Source of the DNA: Streptococcus downei MFe28
GTDB taxonomy: Bacteria > Bacillota > Bacilli > Lactobacillales > Streptococcaceae
Direction of reading: 5' to 3'
Assembly (NCBI RefSeq): GCF_900459175.1
Contig: NZ_UHFA01000002.1
Location: 1,550,001 to 1,614,000 of the forward strand
DNA: 64,000 nucleotides
The number at the start of each line of letters is the position of its first letter. The stretch's first letter is position 1. Positions 63,123 through 64,000 of this stretch are shown here, piece by piece. The notes under the pieces are model-generated. The model was not told the DNA's origin and made no database searches. It was given only the letters and a program-made list of their open reading frames with translations. A program made the position numbers and the translations under genes.

Positions 63123-64000
63123 CTACAACTTCAGATCTTTCAGGAAGTCATCCAGTTCTTTTTGGCTTTCGGGGTTGGTGCCCTTGAGTTGGCCCAGCAT
63201 GGCCATGAGTTCAGACGTCTTTTCTTCGATGGCTTGATTGGTTGTTTTGATATTGGCGACAATCTCCGTCAGAGGTGCCACTTCTTCTTCCTCGAAGGTG
63301 TCAACATAGCGAGGGATATTAAGGTTGAAGTCGTTCTCTTCGATTTCCTCAAAGCTGGCCAGATGGGCGAACTTATCCGAATCCTTGCGTTTGCGATAGG
63401 TCTCCAGAATCTTCTCAAGATGGCTGTCTTCCATGATGTTTTGGTTCTTACCCTTGGTAAATTCTTTGGAAGCATCAATGAAATAGACATCCCGCTCTTG
63501 GCGGTCCTTCTTGAGAATAATGACCGTCGTCGGAATCGAGGTATTAAAGAAAATATTGGCTGGCAGGCCGATTACGGTATCAATAGCCCCTTCTTCCAAG
63601 AGGTGCTTGCGAATAGTACCTTCGGCATTGCCCCGGAAAAGAACCCCGTGTGGCAAAACGATGGCCATGACGCCACCGTCCTGCTTGAGGTGAAAATAAC
63701 CGTGCAAGAGGAAGGCCAAATCTGCCTTGGACTTAGGCGCCAGTTTGCCAAAAGGTGAGAAACGAGGGTCCTGAAGGAAACCAGCATCCGCTGACCACTT
63801 GGCCGAATAGGGCGGATTCATGAGAACCGCATCGAAATTGGTCGGCTCCTGGGTCGGCCAATCCTCATCCAGGGTATCGGCATTGTGGAGCTTCTGATTT
63901 TCAATAGGAACCCCGTGCAGAATCATGTTCATCCGAGCCAGATTGAAAGTGGAGGTGTTGAGCTCCTGGCCAAAATAGGCTACGGTATTAGGCTTGTGGC
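63123..64000 (-). CDS. hsdM: Type I restriction-modification methyltransferase subunit HsdM (5' end off the right edge)
   Basis: The C-terminal 292 residues of HsdM. The adenine-methylase motif IV is NPPYSAKW, preceded by the VAYFGQELN and NLARMNMILHG segments typical of HsdM, and followed by ADLAFLLHGYFHL and GVMAIVLPHGVLFRG. HsdM with HsdS methylates adenine at the target site. The gene normally expected downstream, hsdS, is not there: past the stop codon at 63123 comes only the decayed oxidoreductase. Confidence 0.93.
   Translation of the reverse strand, partial: HKPNTVAYFGQELNTSTFNLARMNMILHGVPIENQKLHNADTLDEDWPTQEPTNFDAVLMNPPYSAKWSADAGFLQDPRFSPFGKLAPKSKADLAFLLHGYFHLKQDGGVMAIVLPHGVLFRGNAEGTIRKHLLEEGAIDTVIGLPANIFFNTSIPTTVIILKKDRQERDVYFIDASKEFTKGKNQNIMEDSHLEKILETYRKRKDSDKFAHLASFEEIEENDFNLNIPRYVDTFEEEEVAPLTEIVANIKTTNQAIEEKTSELMAMLGQLKGTNPESQKELDDFLKDLKL

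Noticed and set aside
1..64000. CRISPR array, prophage or replication origin
   Set aside because: No regularly spaced identical repeats with unique spacers, no phage structural genes and no DnaA-box cluster were seen. The tandem repeats present are coding or hairpin elements.

Overview
The window is a low-GC Gram-positive chromosome segment from a mutans-type Streptococcus, most likely the S. sobrinus / S. downei group. The strongest evidence is the GH70 glucosyltransferase at 14258-19051. From its ATG it is 1597 residues long and its catalytic triad falls at D453, E491 and D564, the length and numbering I recall for S. downei GTF-I. Supporting evidence is the KxYKxGKxW-type signal peptides, many glucan-binding/cell-wall repeats, a fructanase, and a housekeeping order (rluD-lspA-LysR ... 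rpmA-prp-rplU ... thiI-cysteine desulfurase-folC-gor) that, from memory, resembles S. mutans.

Layout. 1-3.3 kb: rluD, lspA, a LysR regulator and a DUF1275 membrane protein. 3.5-8.6 kb: three tandem secreted glucan-binding-repeat proteins, the first interrupted by one in-frame stop. 8.7-13.7 kb: a BceRSAB-like peptide-antibiotic sensing and detoxification module with a recognisable BceR-type operator. 14.2-20.4 kb: gtfI, with a complete ISAs1-family element inserted just upstream of its promoter. 20.8-29.9 kb: ribosomal genes, CapA-like phosphatase, thiI/desulfurase, folC, gor. 30.0-33.0 kb: a large hairpin-array repeat, a decayed YefM-YoeB pair, uvrC. 33.1-37.4 kb: a CcpA-controlled GH32 fructanase that ends in glucan-binding repeats. 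37.5-48.8 kb: small metabolic and membrane genes, several broken, plus tRNA-Thr. 48.9-51.6 kb: two translationally coupled HPK10-type histidine kinases with complementary defects. 51.9-64 kb: GNAT, two VOC proteins, membrane proteins, a stand-alone KAS II, msrB, murA, metK, a decayed flavin oxidoreductase and a partial hsdM.

How the genes work together. GtfI makes extracellular glucan from sucrose, the repeat proteins probably bind it, and the fructanase is itself likely held in the glucan matrix by its C-terminal repeats, so sugar capture and matrix binding are physically linked. The Bce module would give inducible protection against cell-wall-active peptides.

Two patterns are not explained by ordinary annotation. 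First, a family of intergenic elements made of consecutive perfect hairpins within shared terminal inverted repeats seems to grow by adding hairpin modules (103, 280 and 403 bp members). Second, one of the two coupled kinases keeps the phospho-acceptor His but lacks the ATPase motifs, while the other keeps the ATPase motifs but lacks the His, so together they could form one split kinase. The window also has an unusual number of genes broken by single-base changes. These could be real decay, phase variation or sequencing error, and should be checked against reads.
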